This document shows positions 47,811 through 56,969 of a stretch of DNA of 64,000 nt, in pieces. This DNA is from SAR116 cluster bacterium AG-390-L20 (GTDB lineage: Bacteria > Pseudomonadota > Alphaproteobacteria > Puniceispirillales > Marisalimonadaceae), in NCBI GenBank assembly GCA_003278095.1, contig QCHB01000004.1:62001-126000 (forward strand), given 5' to 3'. The position numbers and the translations under genes are program-made. The notes below the pieces were generated by a model, which saw nothing but the letters and a program-made list of their open reading frames with translations, had not been told where the DNA came from and did not search any database. The stretch's first letter is position 1. Each line of letters begins with the position of its first letter.

Positions 47811-47832
47811 TAAACCTTGCGCAAAAGGTTTA
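47811..47832. repeat. Hairpin in the ctaC-tldD intergenic region
   Basis: TAAACCTT at 47811-47818 pairs with AAGGTTTA at 47825-47832 around GCGCAA, an 8-base perfect stem. It lies 49 bases before the tldD ATG, in an otherwise featureless AT-rich spacer of 265 bases between divergent operons. It could be an operator or an mRNA leader hairpin; nothing decides this. Confidence 0.4.
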
Positions 47833-47881
47833 ATATTGCCATTTTAAAAAAAAATAATTTAAGTTAAATGAGATTTGTAAA

Positions 47882-49330
47882 ATGAATGAAAAGTCACCAT
47901 TAGAAATTACTGATAAAATTTTTTACCATGATAACGATTTTGATTTAACCAAAGTTCAGTCCTTGCTATCGGATACACTTGAAAGCTCAGATGATGGAGA
48001 ATTATATCTAGAGTCTACGAAATCAGAATCATTTTCTTTTGATGATGGTCGTATGAAAAATATCTCGTATGATAGTACAAAAGGTTTTGGATTAAGAGCG
48101 ATAGCTGGAGAAGCTAGAGGATTTGCTCACTCAGGTGAAATTTCGGAATCTTCTTTAAAAAGAGCTTCTGAAACTGTTAAATCTGTATCAAAAAATTACT
48201 CAGGTATAATGGCTCCTGCACCATCCCATGGTATTAATAAACCTTTATATACATCTCAAAACCCTATTGAAGGAACATCATTTCAAATAAAAACAAATCT
48301 TCTAGAAGAAATAGATGCATATGCCAGATCTCTAGATAGTAATGTTGTTCAAGTTTCAGCTTCAGTCTCAGCATCTCATCAATCTATTCAAATACTTAGA
48401 GCTGACGGAGAGAGAGCTGCAGACATTAGACCTTTGGTAAGGTTGAATGTATCACTCGTAGTTGAAAAAAAGGGTAGACGAGAAACTGGAAGTTCAGGTT
48501 GTGGTGGAAGAGGAAAATATGAAGAATGGATTAATTCTGATAGATGGAAAGGGCAAGTAAAAGAGGCACTAAGAATTGCCAATACTAACCTTGAATCAAT
48601 TCCAACACCTGCAGGTGAAATGCCTGTAATATTAGGTCCTGGTTGGCCAGGTGTGATGCTTCATGAAGCAGTTGGACATGGTTTAGAAGGTGATTTCAAT
48701 AGAAAAGGCACATCAATTTTTTCTGGTAAAATTGGTGAAAAAGTTACTGCTGACGGTGTAACAGTTATTGACGATGGAACAATAGAAAATAAAAGAGGAT
48801 CCATTACAATTGATGATGAAGGCACAAAATCATCAAAAAATATTTTAATTGAAAACGGTATTTTAAGAAATTATATGCAAGACAGACAAAATGCTCGATT
48901 AATGAAAATGGATCCTACCGGTAATGGCAGAAGACAATCTTATTCTCACTATCCTATGCCGAGAATGACTAATACTTATATGGATAACGGAAATGTTGAT
49001 CCTAAAGAAATTATAAGTTCTTTAAAGAAAGGTATATATGCTGTTAACTTTGCTGGAGGACAAGTCGATATTACTAACGGTAAGTTTGTTTTTTCTGCAT
49101 CTGAAGCCTATTTGGTCGAAAATGGTAAAATTAAGCAACCTCTTAAAGGTGCAACTTTAATCGGCAATGGTCCTGATGCAATGTCAAAAATATCACTGGT
49201 TGGTAATGATTTAGCATTAGATGATGGTATAGGTACCTGTGGTAAAGATGGCCAAGGTGTGCCTGTAGGGGTTGGTCAACCAACTTTATTGATGGGAGGT
49301 ATTACAATTGGGGGTACTGATACAAACTAA
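47882..49330 (+). CDS. tldD: Metalloprotease TldD
   Basis: A 482-residue peptidase of the TldD/PmbA family, the catalytic partner of the TldD-TldE heterodimer that trims unfolded peptides and matures small modified peptides in other bacteria. The zinc motif HEAVGHGLEGDF (HExxxH near residue 260) is intact, with the GTCGKDGQGVPVGVGQP region near the C-terminus supplying the third ligand (Cys). Its TldE/PmbA partner is encoded at 60.0-61.4 kb. It is divergent from ctaC. Confidence 0.95.
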   Translation: MNEKSPLEITDKIFYHDNDFDLTKVQSLLSDTLESSDDGELYLESTKSESFSFDDGRMKNISYDSTKGFGLRAIAGEARGFAHSGEISESSLKRASETVKSVSKNYSGIMAPAPSHGINKPLYTSQNPIEGTSFQIKTNLLEEIDAYARSLDSNVVQVSASVSASHQSIQILRADGERAADIRPLVRLNVSLVVEKKGRRETGSSGCGGRGKYEEWINSDRWKGQVKEALRIANTNLESIPTPAGEMPVILGPGWPGVMLHEAVGHGLEGDFNRKGTSIFSGKIGEKVTADGVTVIDDGTIENKRGSITIDDEGTKSSKNILIENGILRNYMQDRQNARLMKMDPTGNGRRQSYSHYPMPRMTNTYMDNGNVDPKEIISSLKKGIYAVNFAGGQVDITNGKFVFSASEAYLVENGKIKQPLKGATLIGNGPDAMSKISLVGNDLALDDGIGTCGKDGQGVPVGVGQPTLLMGGITIGGTDTN

Positions 49331-49338
49331 ATATTTAT

Positions 49339-50685
49339 TTAGAATGCGTTTTCAGCAAATATTTTATTAATATTTCTATCCCAAGAACTATTATATTTTT
49401 TAAGTAATTTTTCTGCTCCAGTTTGTTTGTTTTTAACAATATCAAATAAAGGATCTAAAAACTGTCTTTCGTCCATGCCCCTATTATCTAATTGATTACG
49501 TCTTGCAAGGCCTGAACTGGATATTGTTAACATTTCTAGAGCAATATCTTGAATTGATTTATTTCCAAGCTTGCCTCCTAGACCAAATTTAGCTGCAGAA
49601 ATTCTACCTTCTTCAAGTAAGTTTGTATTCATAAGAGGTTTTGCAAGGTTATAAGCTTCAGATTGAGATTCGCCGTCATAAAGTAATCCTACCCATAGCG
49701 CTGGTAAGGCACATATTATGTTCCAAGGACCACCATCAGCCCCCCTCATCTCTAAATATTGCTTTAGTCTTACTTCTGGGAAAGCAACAGTTATATGATC
49801 TTCCCAATCTTTCATTGTAGGATATTCACCTTTAAAACCATCTAAATTTCCATCCATAAAATCTAAAAAAGATTTACCTGACACATCTATATATTTCCCA
49901 TCTCTATATATAAAATACATCGGAACATTCAGAATATAATTTAACCAAGACTCATATCCAAAATTAGGATCAAAAACAATTTTTGGAACACCCGTTCTAT
50001 CAGGGTCTGTATCCGTCCAAACAATCGCTCTTGATGATAAATATCCACTTTCTTTACCCTCAATAAAAGGAGAATTAGCAAAAAGAGCCGTTGCGACTGA
50101 TTGCAAAGCAAGAGATATTTGGAATTTTTGAACCATATCTTTTTCGTTTAAATAGTCAAGGTTGACTTGTATAGTACACGTTCGAAGCATCATATCTAAT
50201 CCTAATTGACCAACCTTAGGCATATAATTCTTCATAATTTCATAACGACCCTTTGGCATCCACTTTTGATCTGAACGCGACCACTTAGGATCATAACCGA
50301 GTCCAATCATTGACAAACCAAGCTCTTTCATAGCCTCTTTCATCATTTTAAGGTGTTTGCCAGTCTCCTTACATGTTTGATGTAAATTATCTAATGGTGT
50401 TCCAGATAATTCTAACTGACCTCCAGGTTCAAGTGAGATAGATGCACCAGTTTCATCTTTTAAGGCTATTGTGTTATTATTTTCTAATATTTTCTCCCAA
50501 TTATTTTCTCTGGCAAGCTTATTTAACAAATCACTAATACCTGATTTACCAAAGTATCCAACTCTTTCTAAGTTATCTATATGAAAAACAAACTTTTCGT
50601 GTTCTGTACCAATTTTCCAGTTTTCTCTGGCTTTGGCACCATCTGCGAACCATTTAAGAAGATCTTGTTTTTCTATTCTTAGCAT
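49339..50685 (-). CDS. gshA: Glutamate-cysteine ligase (plant/alphaproteobacterial type)
   Basis: The first enzyme of glutathione synthesis, 448 residues from my chosen start, of the GCS2 class shared by alphaproteobacteria and plants. WKIGTEHEKFVF near residue 24 and DETGASISLEPGGQLELSG near 75 are the ATP/glutamate-binding signatures. MLRTCTIQVNLDY near 158 and AFPEVRLKQYLEMRGADGGP near 282 are also diagnostic. The frame is open from 50778, but the ATG at 50685 has a GAGG ribosome site and begins at the expected family N-terminus (MLRIEKQDLLKWF). The 31 extra residues would be hydrophobic and are unlikely. Confidence 0.93.
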   Translation of the reverse strand: MLRIEKQDLLKWFADGAKARENWKIGTEHEKFVFHIDNLERVGYFGKSGISDLLNKLARENNWEKILENNNTIALKDETGASISLEPGGQLELSGTPLDNLHQTCKETGKHLKMMKEAMKELGLSMIGLGYDPKWSRSDQKWMPKGRYEIMKNYMPKVGQLGLDMMLRTCTIQVNLDYLNEKDMVQKFQISLALQSVATALFANSPFIEGKESGYLSSRAIVWTDTDPDRTGVPKIVFDPNFGYESWLNYILNVPMYFIYRDGKYIDVSGKSFLDFMDGNLDGFKGEYPTMKDWEDHITVAFPEVRLKQYLEMRGADGGPWNIICALPALWVGLLYDGESQSEAYNLAKPLMNTNLLEEGRISAAKFGLGGKLGNKSIQDIALEMLTISSSGLARRNQLDNRGMDERQFLDPLFDIVKNKQTGAEKLLKKYNSSWDRNINKIFAENAF

Positions 50686-50778
50686 TATGGCCTCATTTTT
50701 GATTAGCGTAATTATTAAAAAATATAAATTTAAAATACAATATAATTTTTCACCAACTACAATTGTAACTTTGATCAA

Positions 50779-51540
50779 TTAATAAAAAGAGTTTTTCATA
50801 TCTCCGTTTAAAGTGTGCCACAATACTAAAGCAGTGACCACCGCTGTGTCAGATTTTAAAATTCTTGGACCAAAATTAATCGGGATCACAAACTTTTTTT
50901 GTTTTAAATAACTGATTTCTTTTGTTGTAAATCCACCTTCCGGGCCAACTAAAACAGCGCCACAAGATGCATTAGTTGATTTATTAAAATTGTTTAAAGA
51001 ATGCTTGTCATTTCTCATGGTTTCGTCACCATAATAAATGGTTCTTTTTTCTACCCAATCATCAATAACATCATAGAGCTTTTGAAGGGGTAAGATTTCA
51101 GGTATAGTAATTCTTTCACATTGTTCTGATGCTTCAATAGCAATATCTTGAAATCTTTTTAAGTTTAGACTTTTAGTTACCGTTCGTTCAGTAATTAAAG
51201 GAACAATTTTTGAAGCTCCTAATTCAGTCGCCTTTTGGATTATATATTCTGAAGGTGTTTTCTTTACAAGAGCAAACAGTACCCACAAGTCAGTTTGTTC
51301 TTCTCGATCTCTAATTTTTTTTATCAATTCAACTGATATTAATTTTTTATTATTAGATTGTATTTTTGCTAAAAATTCACCATTAATATGATTAAAAACT
51401 AAGAAAGTTCCATGTATTTTTTTTCTCATTACGTTCATTAAATAATGAGATTGTTTTTTGTTTAATTCTATTTTTTTTGTTAACATCAATTCATTAGGAA
51501 CATACAACCTAATTTTAGCATGATACGATATATCTATCAT
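50779..51540 (-). CDS. rsmE: 16S rRNA m3U1498 methyltransferase RsmE
   Basis: A 253-residue SPOUT-fold methyltransferase. The C-terminal knot carries the SAM loop LVGPEGGFTTKEI near residue 195 and PRILKSDTAVVTALVLW near 223, both diagnostic. The N-terminal PUA-like domain begins around residue 10. It lies about 90 bases upstream of my gshA start on the same strand and may be cotranscribed, and it is divergent from ubiA. The first in-frame ATG is used; a later Met (MLTKK at about residue 19) is possible. Confidence 0.93.
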   Translation of the reverse strand: MIDISYHAKIRLYVPNELMLTKKIELNKKQSHYLMNVMRKKIHGTFLVFNHINGEFLAKIQSNNKKLISVELIKKIRDREEQTDLWVLFALVKKTPSEYIIQKATELGASKIVPLITERTVTKSLNLKRFQDIAIEASEQCERITIPEILPLQKLYDVIDDWVEKRTIYYGDETMRNDKHSLNNFNKSTNASCGAVLVGPEGGFTTKEISYLKQKKFVIPINFGPRILKSDTAVVTALVLWHTLNGDMKNSFY

Positions 51541-51617
51541 TTCATAAAACCATAATCTTAAAAAATTAATTTCATAGTAGATTGATTACCTTAAAGTATG
51601 ATGATATTGCATTATTC

Positions 51618-52535
51618 ATGAATATGCCAAAACTAAATAATTCAGATATTTTGGAAAATGGTTGGTGGTCTATTTTTCCAAAAAGCTCCTTAAAATGGAT
51701 AAGACTGGGGAGATTTGACAGGCCTATTGGTTTTTGGCTTCTTCTATTGCCTGGATGGTGGGTGCTTCCTTTGACAAGTTTGGATTTAATTACTTGTATT
51801 AAACTTATGTTCATATTTTTTATAGGTTCAATTGTTATGAGAGCTGCTGGATGTACAATTAATGATCTGTGGGACAAAGATATTGATAAAAAAATCTCAA
51901 GAACTAAGAATAGACCACTTGCTAATGGAGAAATTTCAAACCTTAAAGCTTTGTATTTTTTAATATTAATGTTGTTGATTGGTTTTTTTTGCTTATACCA
52001 GCTTAATGTTTATACATGGTTTGTAGCAATTGCTGCAATACCATTAGTTATAATATATCCTTTAGCAAAAAGATTTACAAAATGGCCTCAAATTTTTTTA
52101 GGGCTAACATTTAGCTGGGCTGTCCCAACCGCATGGTCTTCTGCTAATGAAGAATGGAATTTTGGTATATTAATGATGTACATTGCTACAGTTTTCTGGA
52201 TTATTGGTTATGATACAATTTATGGTTGTCAGGACAAAAATGAAGATGAAGTTTTAGGTATTAAAAATTCAGCTGTGTCAGCACAAAAATTTTTAAGTGT
52301 TTTTGTTGGTAGCTCGTATTTTATTACGTTTTTGCTGTTATTGTTTAGTGGTTATTTACTAAATGCAAATTATATCTGGTTCATTGGAGTTTTTCTATGT
52401 GGATTTCATTACGTAAGTCAAGTTGTTAAATTGAAAAATTTAGAAAACAATAATCCATTAAAAATATTTAAATCAAATGTAACGCCGGGGTTAATATTAA
52501 CAGCTTCCGCATTAAGTTCCTATTTAACTTTTTGA
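51618..52535 (+). CDS. ubiA: 4-hydroxybenzoate polyprenyltransferase UbiA
   Basis: An integral membrane prenyltransferase for ubiquinone synthesis, 305 residues from the ATG at 51618. The first Asp-rich motif NDLWDKDIDKKISRTKNRP is near residue 84, and the second, YGCQDKNEDEVLGIKNSA, is near 206. Both bind the Mg-polyprenyl diphosphate. About eight helices are seen. A TTG at 51582 would add 12 residues; neither start has a clear ribosome site. It converges on blh. It draws on the same isoprenoid pool as the crt genes beside it. Confidence 0.93.
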   Translation: MNMPKLNNSDILENGWWSIFPKSSLKWIRLGRFDRPIGFWLLLLPGWWVLPLTSLDLITCIKLMFIFFIGSIVMRAAGCTINDLWDKDIDKKISRTKNRPLANGEISNLKALYFLILMLLIGFFCLYQLNVYTWFVAIAAIPLVIIYPLAKRFTKWPQIFLGLTFSWAVPTAWSSANEEWNFGILMMYIATVFWIIGYDTIYGCQDKNEDEVLGIKNSAVSAQKFLSVFVGSSYFITFLLLLFSGYLLNANYIWFIGVFLCGFHYVSQVVKLKNLENNNPLKIFKSNVTPGLILTASALSSYLTF

Positions 52536-52544
52536 ATATTATCA

Positions 52545-53366
52545 TTAAATTTTAAATTTTGATCTAAAAATACCGTCCACTAAAATCATGTGTGGAAAGG
52601 TTAACGCTGCAAGCCCAACGAAAGTCACTTTTAATATTGTTTCTGGATAGGTATTTAAATTCGACAAATAATAAAAAGCTATTCCACACCCAATCCAACT
52701 AAAAACAGAAAAAAATATCATGAGGAATATAGCTTTTTTTCTTTCCATAAAATGCAATAATGTTGGTATAATTCTTCTTATATGATGAGAACTATGTATT
52801 AAACAAAAATAAATTGCGAAAGCAGGCAAAGGTGGAAGTACCAACAGTACTAACGAAATAGATAATGCAATCTTAATGTAATGGTTTGAAATATTAATTT
52901 TATTATAGTTTAAACAAATATACGTTATCGCAATAATCCATAAAAATGTTCCTAAATATAGACTTGTCCATAATAAATATAGTTGATCTCCTGACAATAT
53001 TTCAAAAAAACGGTTTACCTCAATCTTGTTAATAAATATGATACCTAGAACAATTATTCCCCCATGAACATACCCACCAATGAAGAAGAATCTACTTCTT
53101 TTCCAATCTAAATCTCCACAACCAAAGTGAAAAATACTTGTAAATAGAAATAAAATTAAAGTAATAACAGGTAAAAAATACCAAAGCATTATTACAAAAC
53201 ATGAAACAAATATATAGGTTAAGATAAAGTATAATTGTAATCTAACCTTTTTGGTATAACCCAATGTAATGGAAATCGCACCATCCAGAGCTCCATGAGG
53301 AATGCCAATAAAGATTATTGAAAATAATGCAATATAATCCCACCAATTTAGTGAAAAGTTAATCAT
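52545..53366 (-). CDS. blh: Beta-carotene 15,15'-dioxygenase (Blh/Brp)
   Basis: A 273-residue membrane enzyme that splits beta-carotene into two retinals, the chromophore of proteorhodopsin. The family motifs are IGIPHGALDGA near residue 22 (His ligand), FHFGCGDLDW near 80, and HSSHHIRRIIPTLLHFM near 190 with a histidine cluster, plus FPHMILVDGIF at the C-terminus. Seven or eight helices are visible. It is the last gene of the crt operon and shares one base with crtY (TAATG overlap). Confidence 0.93.
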   Translation of the reverse strand: MINFSLNWWDYIALFSIIFIGIPHGALDGAISITLGYTKKVRLQLYFILTYIFVSCFVIMLWYFLPVITLILFLFTSIFHFGCGDLDWKRSRFFFIGGYVHGGIIVLGIIFINKIEVNRFFEILSGDQLYLLWTSLYLGTFLWIIAITYICLNYNKINISNHYIKIALSISLVLLVLPPLPAFAIYFCLIHSSHHIRRIIPTLLHFMERKKAIFLMIFFSVFSWIGCGIAFYYLSNLNTYPETILKVTFVGLAALTFPHMILVDGIFRSKFKI

Positions 53367-54463
53367 TATCTAATAACAACAGAAAAAAAAGATTTGATAA
53401 AGGGTATCTTCGGCATAGAAAGAATAATCTTAAAGACCGTGGCAAAAGAGTATTTTCCAGACATAAATTTTGCCATTTCGTCTCCATTGATACTTTTAGC
53501 TAAATTTAAAAATATTTTTGGAGCAATTTCAGGAAATTTATCTAACACATCTATTAGAATTTTATCCAAAAATAAATCAACGTTTTTATGAATTTTAGTA
53601 TTAATTTTCTTTCTTTTGACTAATTGCTCTATAATTTGAGTTACTTGTTTTTGGATAAAAGTAAAAGCATATCCAGATGATGGCCTTACAGCACCTCCTC
53701 TTGTACCGATATTATATCTTCCCTGTGAATTTAAAGAAATATAGTGCATTGGTATAACACCCTTTTCGAAGTTACTTTTACGAAATTCCGTCAAGTTAAA
53801 GTATTTTTTAAGATATTTTGAAATCTCACTTGAGTAAAACTCTTTACTTTCAACATTTTTTGAAAAAATTGTCGACTCAACTAAAGCTTGTTTTGTACTA
53901 AACGGTAATAAGTAGATAAAATGGATACCTTTAGATTGATCACATCTAAAATCCATCAAAATAACTGTTTCTGGGTCAAAAATGTCTTTCTTTGAAGTGA
54001 CTACAAACCCTTCAAAATGTTGTAATAAAATATTTGATAAAGTTTTAGGAGGTCTACTATCAAAAATTATATTACCTCGAATTTTCTTATTATTTAAAAA
54101 TAAATCACCATTTCTTTCAAATATATTTTCATTGGAGATTTTAATTTTTGAAGTTTTAAATTTACTTTTACAAAAATTTAACCATTTATGTCTTTTGATT
54201 ACACAGTAAGGGTGATTTACAGAAGAAAGAACTTGGCTAGAAAAATTTGTGTTAATCGCCCATTTTGTCCAAGTATGATTGGCATTGTTATAGGCATCTA
54301 TATTCACATTAGTCTTCCAAAATCCCCAATAATGATCGTCATATACGTTAGAACTATCCCCCGAATAAATATTGAAACTATAATCTGGCAAATGAGTACT
54401 TAATCTTGCTAATGACAGAGCTGCACATCCGCCTCCAATAATATTAATTTTTTTATTTTCCAA
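53366..54463 (-). CDS. crtY: Lycopene beta-cyclase CrtY
   Basis: A 365-residue flavin enzyme cyclising lycopene to beta-carotene. The N-terminal IIGGGCAALSLARL (residues 8-21) is the dinucleotide motif. FDSRPP near residue 133, GVIPMHYI near 236, and GTRGGAVRPSSGYAFTFIQ near 254 are CrtY signatures. It is slightly shorter than gammaproteobacterial CrtY (about 380) but complete. It starts one base after the crtB stop. Confidence 0.94.
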   Translation of the reverse strand: MENKKINIIGGGCAALSLARLSTHLPDYSFNIYSGDSSNVYDDHYWGFWKTNVNIDAYNNANHTWTKWAINTNFSSQVLSSVNHPYCVIKRHKWLNFCKSKFKTSKIKISNENIFERNGDLFLNNKKIRGNIIFDSRPPKTLSNILLQHFEGFVVTSKKDIFDPETVILMDFRCDQSKGIHFIYLLPFSTKQALVESTIFSKNVESKEFYSSEISKYLKKYFNLTEFRKSNFEKGVIPMHYISLNSQGRYNIGTRGGAVRPSSGYAFTFIQKQVTQIIEQLVKRKKINTKIHKNVDLFLDKILIDVLDKFPEIAPKIFLNLAKSINGDEMAKFMSGKYSFATVFKIILSMPKIPFIKSFFSVVIR

Positions 54464-54464
54464 C

Positions 54465-55367
54465 CTAAATAAGCTCTTTTAAAAATTTATGAAGTTCGAA
54501 TTGGTGTGGTGTTACAACTTTTCTTCTGAATATTTCTTCTATAATTTTAATTATTGTAATCCTCGCTTTTGTCAAAATAGATGTTACGTGTCGACCACTA
54601 TACCAATTATAACCATTACTTTTTAACTGGACACCTATTTGTCTATAAACACCAGAAGCAATTGAAATTGCGATCCTTGTTTTAAAGGGTAAGTATCTAA
54701 AACCCATTGAACCGCTCATGTAATATTTATCAGCTAATGTTAATAATCTCTTTATACCGTTAGAGATTATGTCATATTTTTTTGAGTCATTTTTTTGAAC
54801 TGCTAAAACAATGTCTTCTGGAGAAATATTATCAATCCAGCTAGCAGGTATATATCGCCTTCCCATTTTGGCGTCCTCTAAGACATCTCTTGCTATATTT
54901 GTCATTTGCATAGCAATTCCAAGATCAATAGCAAATAGTTTTGCATTTTTATTTTGACATTTTAAAGCGTCACACATCATTAACCCAACTGTGCCTGCAA
55001 CATGATATGAATATCTTATTAGTTCAGAATCATCTTTAAATAAAATGCTATTTTGATCTAAAATCAGACCATCAATTAAATCGACTGCCGCTTTGTTAGA
55101 AGAAGAATTAAAGAATTTTGGATATTTAATTGAATAAGAATCTTCTATATCTGAATATAAATTATTATTAAGATTAAACTTTATACCCTTAAGACATTTT
55201 AACGACGAAGGATCACCGCTATCTGCAATGTCATCTAAAGCTCTACAAAAACTATATAGTTCGGCGGCTCTGTTAATATTTTCTTCTGATAAAAATTTAC
55301 CTGCCCAGTAAAAACTTTTACCATTTCTTTTGAGTGTTAATTTAGCATTATCGATATGGTTGTCCAT
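54465..55367 (-). CDS. crtB: Phytoene synthase CrtB
   Basis: A 300-residue head-to-head prenyl synthase joining two GGPP into phytoene. The first Asp-rich motif lies in RALDDIADSGD near residue 39, and the second in IARDVLEDAKMGRRYIP near 160. The HVAGTVGLMM motif near 126 is also typical. The active site appears intact. It starts 12 bases after crtI. Its substrate must come from a GGPP synthase encoded elsewhere, since no crtE is present here. Confidence 0.95.
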   Translation of the reverse strand: MDNHIDNAKLTLKRNGKSFYWAGKFLSEENINRAAELYSFCRALDDIADSGDPSSLKCLKGIKFNLNNNLYSDIEDSYSIKYPKFFNSSSNKAAVDLIDGLILDQNSILFKDDSELIRYSYHVAGTVGLMMCDALKCQNKNAKLFAIDLGIAMQMTNIARDVLEDAKMGRRYIPASWIDNISPEDIVLAVQKNDSKKYDIISNGIKRLLTLADKYYMSGSMGFRYLPFKTRIAISIASGVYRQIGVQLKSNGYNWYSGRHVTSILTKARITIIKIIEEIFRRKVVTPHQFELHKFLKELI

Positions 55368-55379
55368 TAATGCACTCTT

Positions 55380-56876
55380 TTATTTTATTAGACTCTCTAC
55401 AATTTTTGCTGATGATAAAACACCTGGGACACCTGCTCCAGGGTGTGCTCCAGCAGCAGCAAAGTATAAATTATTAATATGAGGGTCTTTATTGTGATAC
55501 CTAAACCATGCTGACTGGGAAAAATTTGGTGCAATTGAAAAACCAGCGCCATGGGTAGATCGGTAGTTATTTTTAAAGTCAACAGGTGTCATGAAAAAAT
55601 CATCTGATATGTTTTTTTGTAAATCAGGTAAAATGGTAAGTTCAAGGGCTTTAACAATTCTAGCTTGTAACTTACTACCTTCAACACTCCAGTCAACATT
55701 ACCTAATAAATTTGGAACTGGGCATAAAACATAAAAACTATCACACCCCTTTGGAGCAAAGCTTTGATCTGTTGCAGTAGGTCTATGGATATAAAGCGAA
55801 AAATCTTCGCTTAAAATTTTATTATCAAAAATATCTTTTAATAAGCCTTTAAATCTTTTTCCCAACCAAATAGTGTGATGAGCTATCTTGGGATACTGTT
55901 TTTTTGTTCCAAAAAACAAAACAAACATTCCCATAGAATAAGTGGTCAACTTCTCAGGTAAAAATTTTTTTCTTTTTTCGAATAAACTATTAGATTTCAA
56001 GATTTCTTTATAAAAAGTTGGTGGATCTCCGTTAAAAACAATATTATCTGGAAGAAAAACTTCTCCAACCATACTCTCCAATTTTTCAATTTTACCATTC
56101 TTTTGATATGCAGTTTTAATATCGGTATTATACTTCACTACGACACCAGAACGCTTAAGTAGTTTTGTTAATTCTTCAACTAGTTTTCCAGTTCCGCCCA
56201 TACTGAAATACACACCCCAATTTCTTTCTAAGAAATGTATTAAAGCGTATATAGAAGTAGTTGAAAATGGGTTCCCTCCCACTAATAATGGATGTATTGA
56301 AAATGCCGCTCTCAAATTTGAATTTTTGATATATTTGTTTACCAATTGAGAGACAGTTAAATAACTCTTTAATTTGAGAAGAGAAGGAATTTGTTTCAGC
56401 ATAAAAGAGAATGAATTGAATGGCTTATCTGCAAGCTTTGTAAAGCCAATCTCAAAAATTGATTTTGACGCGTTTAACAAACCTTCATAATTATTAGCAT
56501 CTTCAACTGAAAATTTTTTCATTTCTTTTTTTGTTTTTTCAATTGTTTGAGAATAATCAAAAGTTTGACCATCGTGAAAATGAAATCTGTACCATGGATC
56601 TAATGGTTTAAATTCAACATAATTCTTTCTGTTTTCACCAAATAACTCAAAAAGTTCGTCGAACAAAAAAGGAGCAGTTATAACTGTCGGTCCTGCATCA
56701 TGTTTGAAACCATTTTTCTTAAAAACTTGTGCCCTACCTCCTAGACAACCTAATTTTTCTATTAATGTAACTTGGTGACCGAGCGCCCTTAATCTAAGGG
56801 CAGCAGCAATACCACCAAAACCACCACCAATTACAATACTTTTAATTTTCTTTTGTACTTTTACAGATCCGTCCAT
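55380..56876 (-). CDS. crtI: Phytoene desaturase CrtI
   Basis: An FAD-dependent four-step desaturase from phytoene to lycopene, 498 residues from the chosen start. The N-terminal VIGGGFGGIAAALRLRALGH is the FAD motif, followed by GCLGGRAQVF and HDAGPTVIT. The C-terminal AGAHPGAGVPGVLSSAK is the carotene desaturase signature. The frame extends to a TTG at 56888, but the ATG at 56876, preceded by TTAGGA, is more plausible although the spacing is short. It is the first gene of crtI-crtB-crtY-blh, 93 bases after proteorhodopsin. Confidence 0.95.
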   Translation of the reverse strand: MDGSVKVQKKIKSIVIGGGFGGIAAALRLRALGHQVTLIEKLGCLGGRAQVFKKNGFKHDAGPTVITAPFLFDELFELFGENRKNYVEFKPLDPWYRFHFHDGQTFDYSQTIEKTKKEMKKFSVEDANNYEGLLNASKSIFEIGFTKLADKPFNSFSFMLKQIPSLLKLKSYLTVSQLVNKYIKNSNLRAAFSIHPLLVGGNPFSTTSIYALIHFLERNWGVYFSMGGTGKLVEELTKLLKRSGVVVKYNTDIKTAYQKNGKIEKLESMVGEVFLPDNIVFNGDPPTFYKEILKSNSLFEKRKKFLPEKLTTYSMGMFVLFFGTKKQYPKIAHHTIWLGKRFKGLLKDIFDNKILSEDFSLYIHRPTATDQSFAPKGCDSFYVLCPVPNLLGNVDWSVEGSKLQARIVKALELTILPDLQKNISDDFFMTPVDFKNNYRSTHGAGFSIAPNFSQSAWFRYHNKDPHINNLYFAAAGAHPGAGVPGVLSSAKIVESLIK

Positions 56877-56914
56877 TATTCCTAACAATTTCTATATTAT
56901 GAATTTAAATATAT

Positions 56915-56949
56915 TAAAAAAAAAGCCTGTAGTTTTACCTACAGGCTTT
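56915..56949 (-). terminator. Rho-independent terminator after proteorhodopsin
   Basis: A perfect 11-base stem (AAAGCCTGTAG at 56922-56932 with CTACAGGCTTT at 56939-56949) closes a 6-base loop. On the minus-strand transcript the stem is followed by a U run from the A tract at 56915-56924. It begins 20 bases after the proteorhodopsin stop and lies before crtI, so it should separate rhodopsin mRNA from crt mRNA, fully or in part. Confidence 0.9.
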
Positions 56950-56969
56950 AAATTATTGTAAATTTTATT

